Assembly: GCA_026395215.1 (NCBI GenBank)
Contig: JAPLZC010000001.1
Span: 1-34,043, forward strand
Origin: Candidatus Staskawiczbacteria bacterium
Lineage (GTDB): Bacteria; Patescibacteriota; Minisyncoccia; Minisyncoccales; Staskawiczbacteraceae
Direction of reading: 5' to 3'
Length of the DNA stretch: 34,043 nucleotides
This document shows positions 33,929 through 34,043 of the stretch, in pieces. Within the stretch, counting starts at the first letter, position 1, and every line of letters starts with the position of its first letter. The notes under the pieces were generated by a model that was not told the DNA's origin, ran no database searches, and was given only the letters and a program-made list of their open reading frames with translations. A program made the position numbers and the translations under genes.

Positions 33929-34043
33929 TCAGATTCTGAGGGCTTGATTGGGTGTTCTACCGTTTAATCCGCAATGTTTTGTATCGTTGTAAAACATATT
34001 CCACAATCTTAATTTGTATTTTAATTCTTCAAACGATTTGAAT
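33929..34043 (-). CDS. C-terminal fragment of an integrase-core (rve) transposase, truncated by the window edge
   Basis: FKSFEELKYKLRLWNMFYNDTKHCGLNGRTPNQALRI*, a typical rve C-terminus (WNxxYNxxxxHxxLxGxTPxQ). Confidence 0.75.
   Translation of the reverse strand, partial: FKSFEELKYKLRLWNMFYNDTKHCGLNGRTPNQALRI

Noticed and set aside
1-34043. CRISPR arrays or cas genes, restriction-modification, toxin-antitoxin and retron-like modules
   Set aside because: No regularly spaced direct repeats and no recognisable cas, RM, RT or TA proteins were seen. The dispersed palindromes are not regularly spaced.

Overview
This 34-kb window has compact, AT-rich gene organisation and looks like a Candidate Phyla Radiation / Patescibacteria chromosome; that lineage call is an inference from gene content and repeat style. 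Housekeeping genes: recQ (5'-truncated by the window edge), recG, tsaD, valS, gyrA, rpsA, an Hsp20, a PrsW-like protease, a GT2 glycosyltransferase and an MBL-fold protein. There are five tRNA genes: Ser-GCT, Ser-TGA, Arg-GCG, Glu-TTC and Leu-TAG. Accessory content: (i) a LAGLIDADG homing endonuclease gene split by a perfect 44-bp tandem duplication; (ii) a compact integrative element whose large serine integrase ORF reads antisense through the whole tRNA-Ser(TGA); (iii) a 1934-aa DUF2341/LamG/IPT/FN3/InlB-like surface protein preceded by a highly structured, switch-like leader; (iv) four tandem T4SS-pilin-like small proteins; (v) a REP-associated tyrosine transposase (RAYT) flanked by, and containing, copies of a 31-bp palindrome that also sits in frame inside recG and tsaD. 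Several other palindromic repeat families are inserted in frame or at gene ends. The most interesting items are the RAYT/palindrome system, the adhesin leader RNA, the insulator-like hairpin at the start of the integrative-element operon, and the two tRNA genes that abut start codons. All calls are by eye from sequence; no database search or folding software was run.
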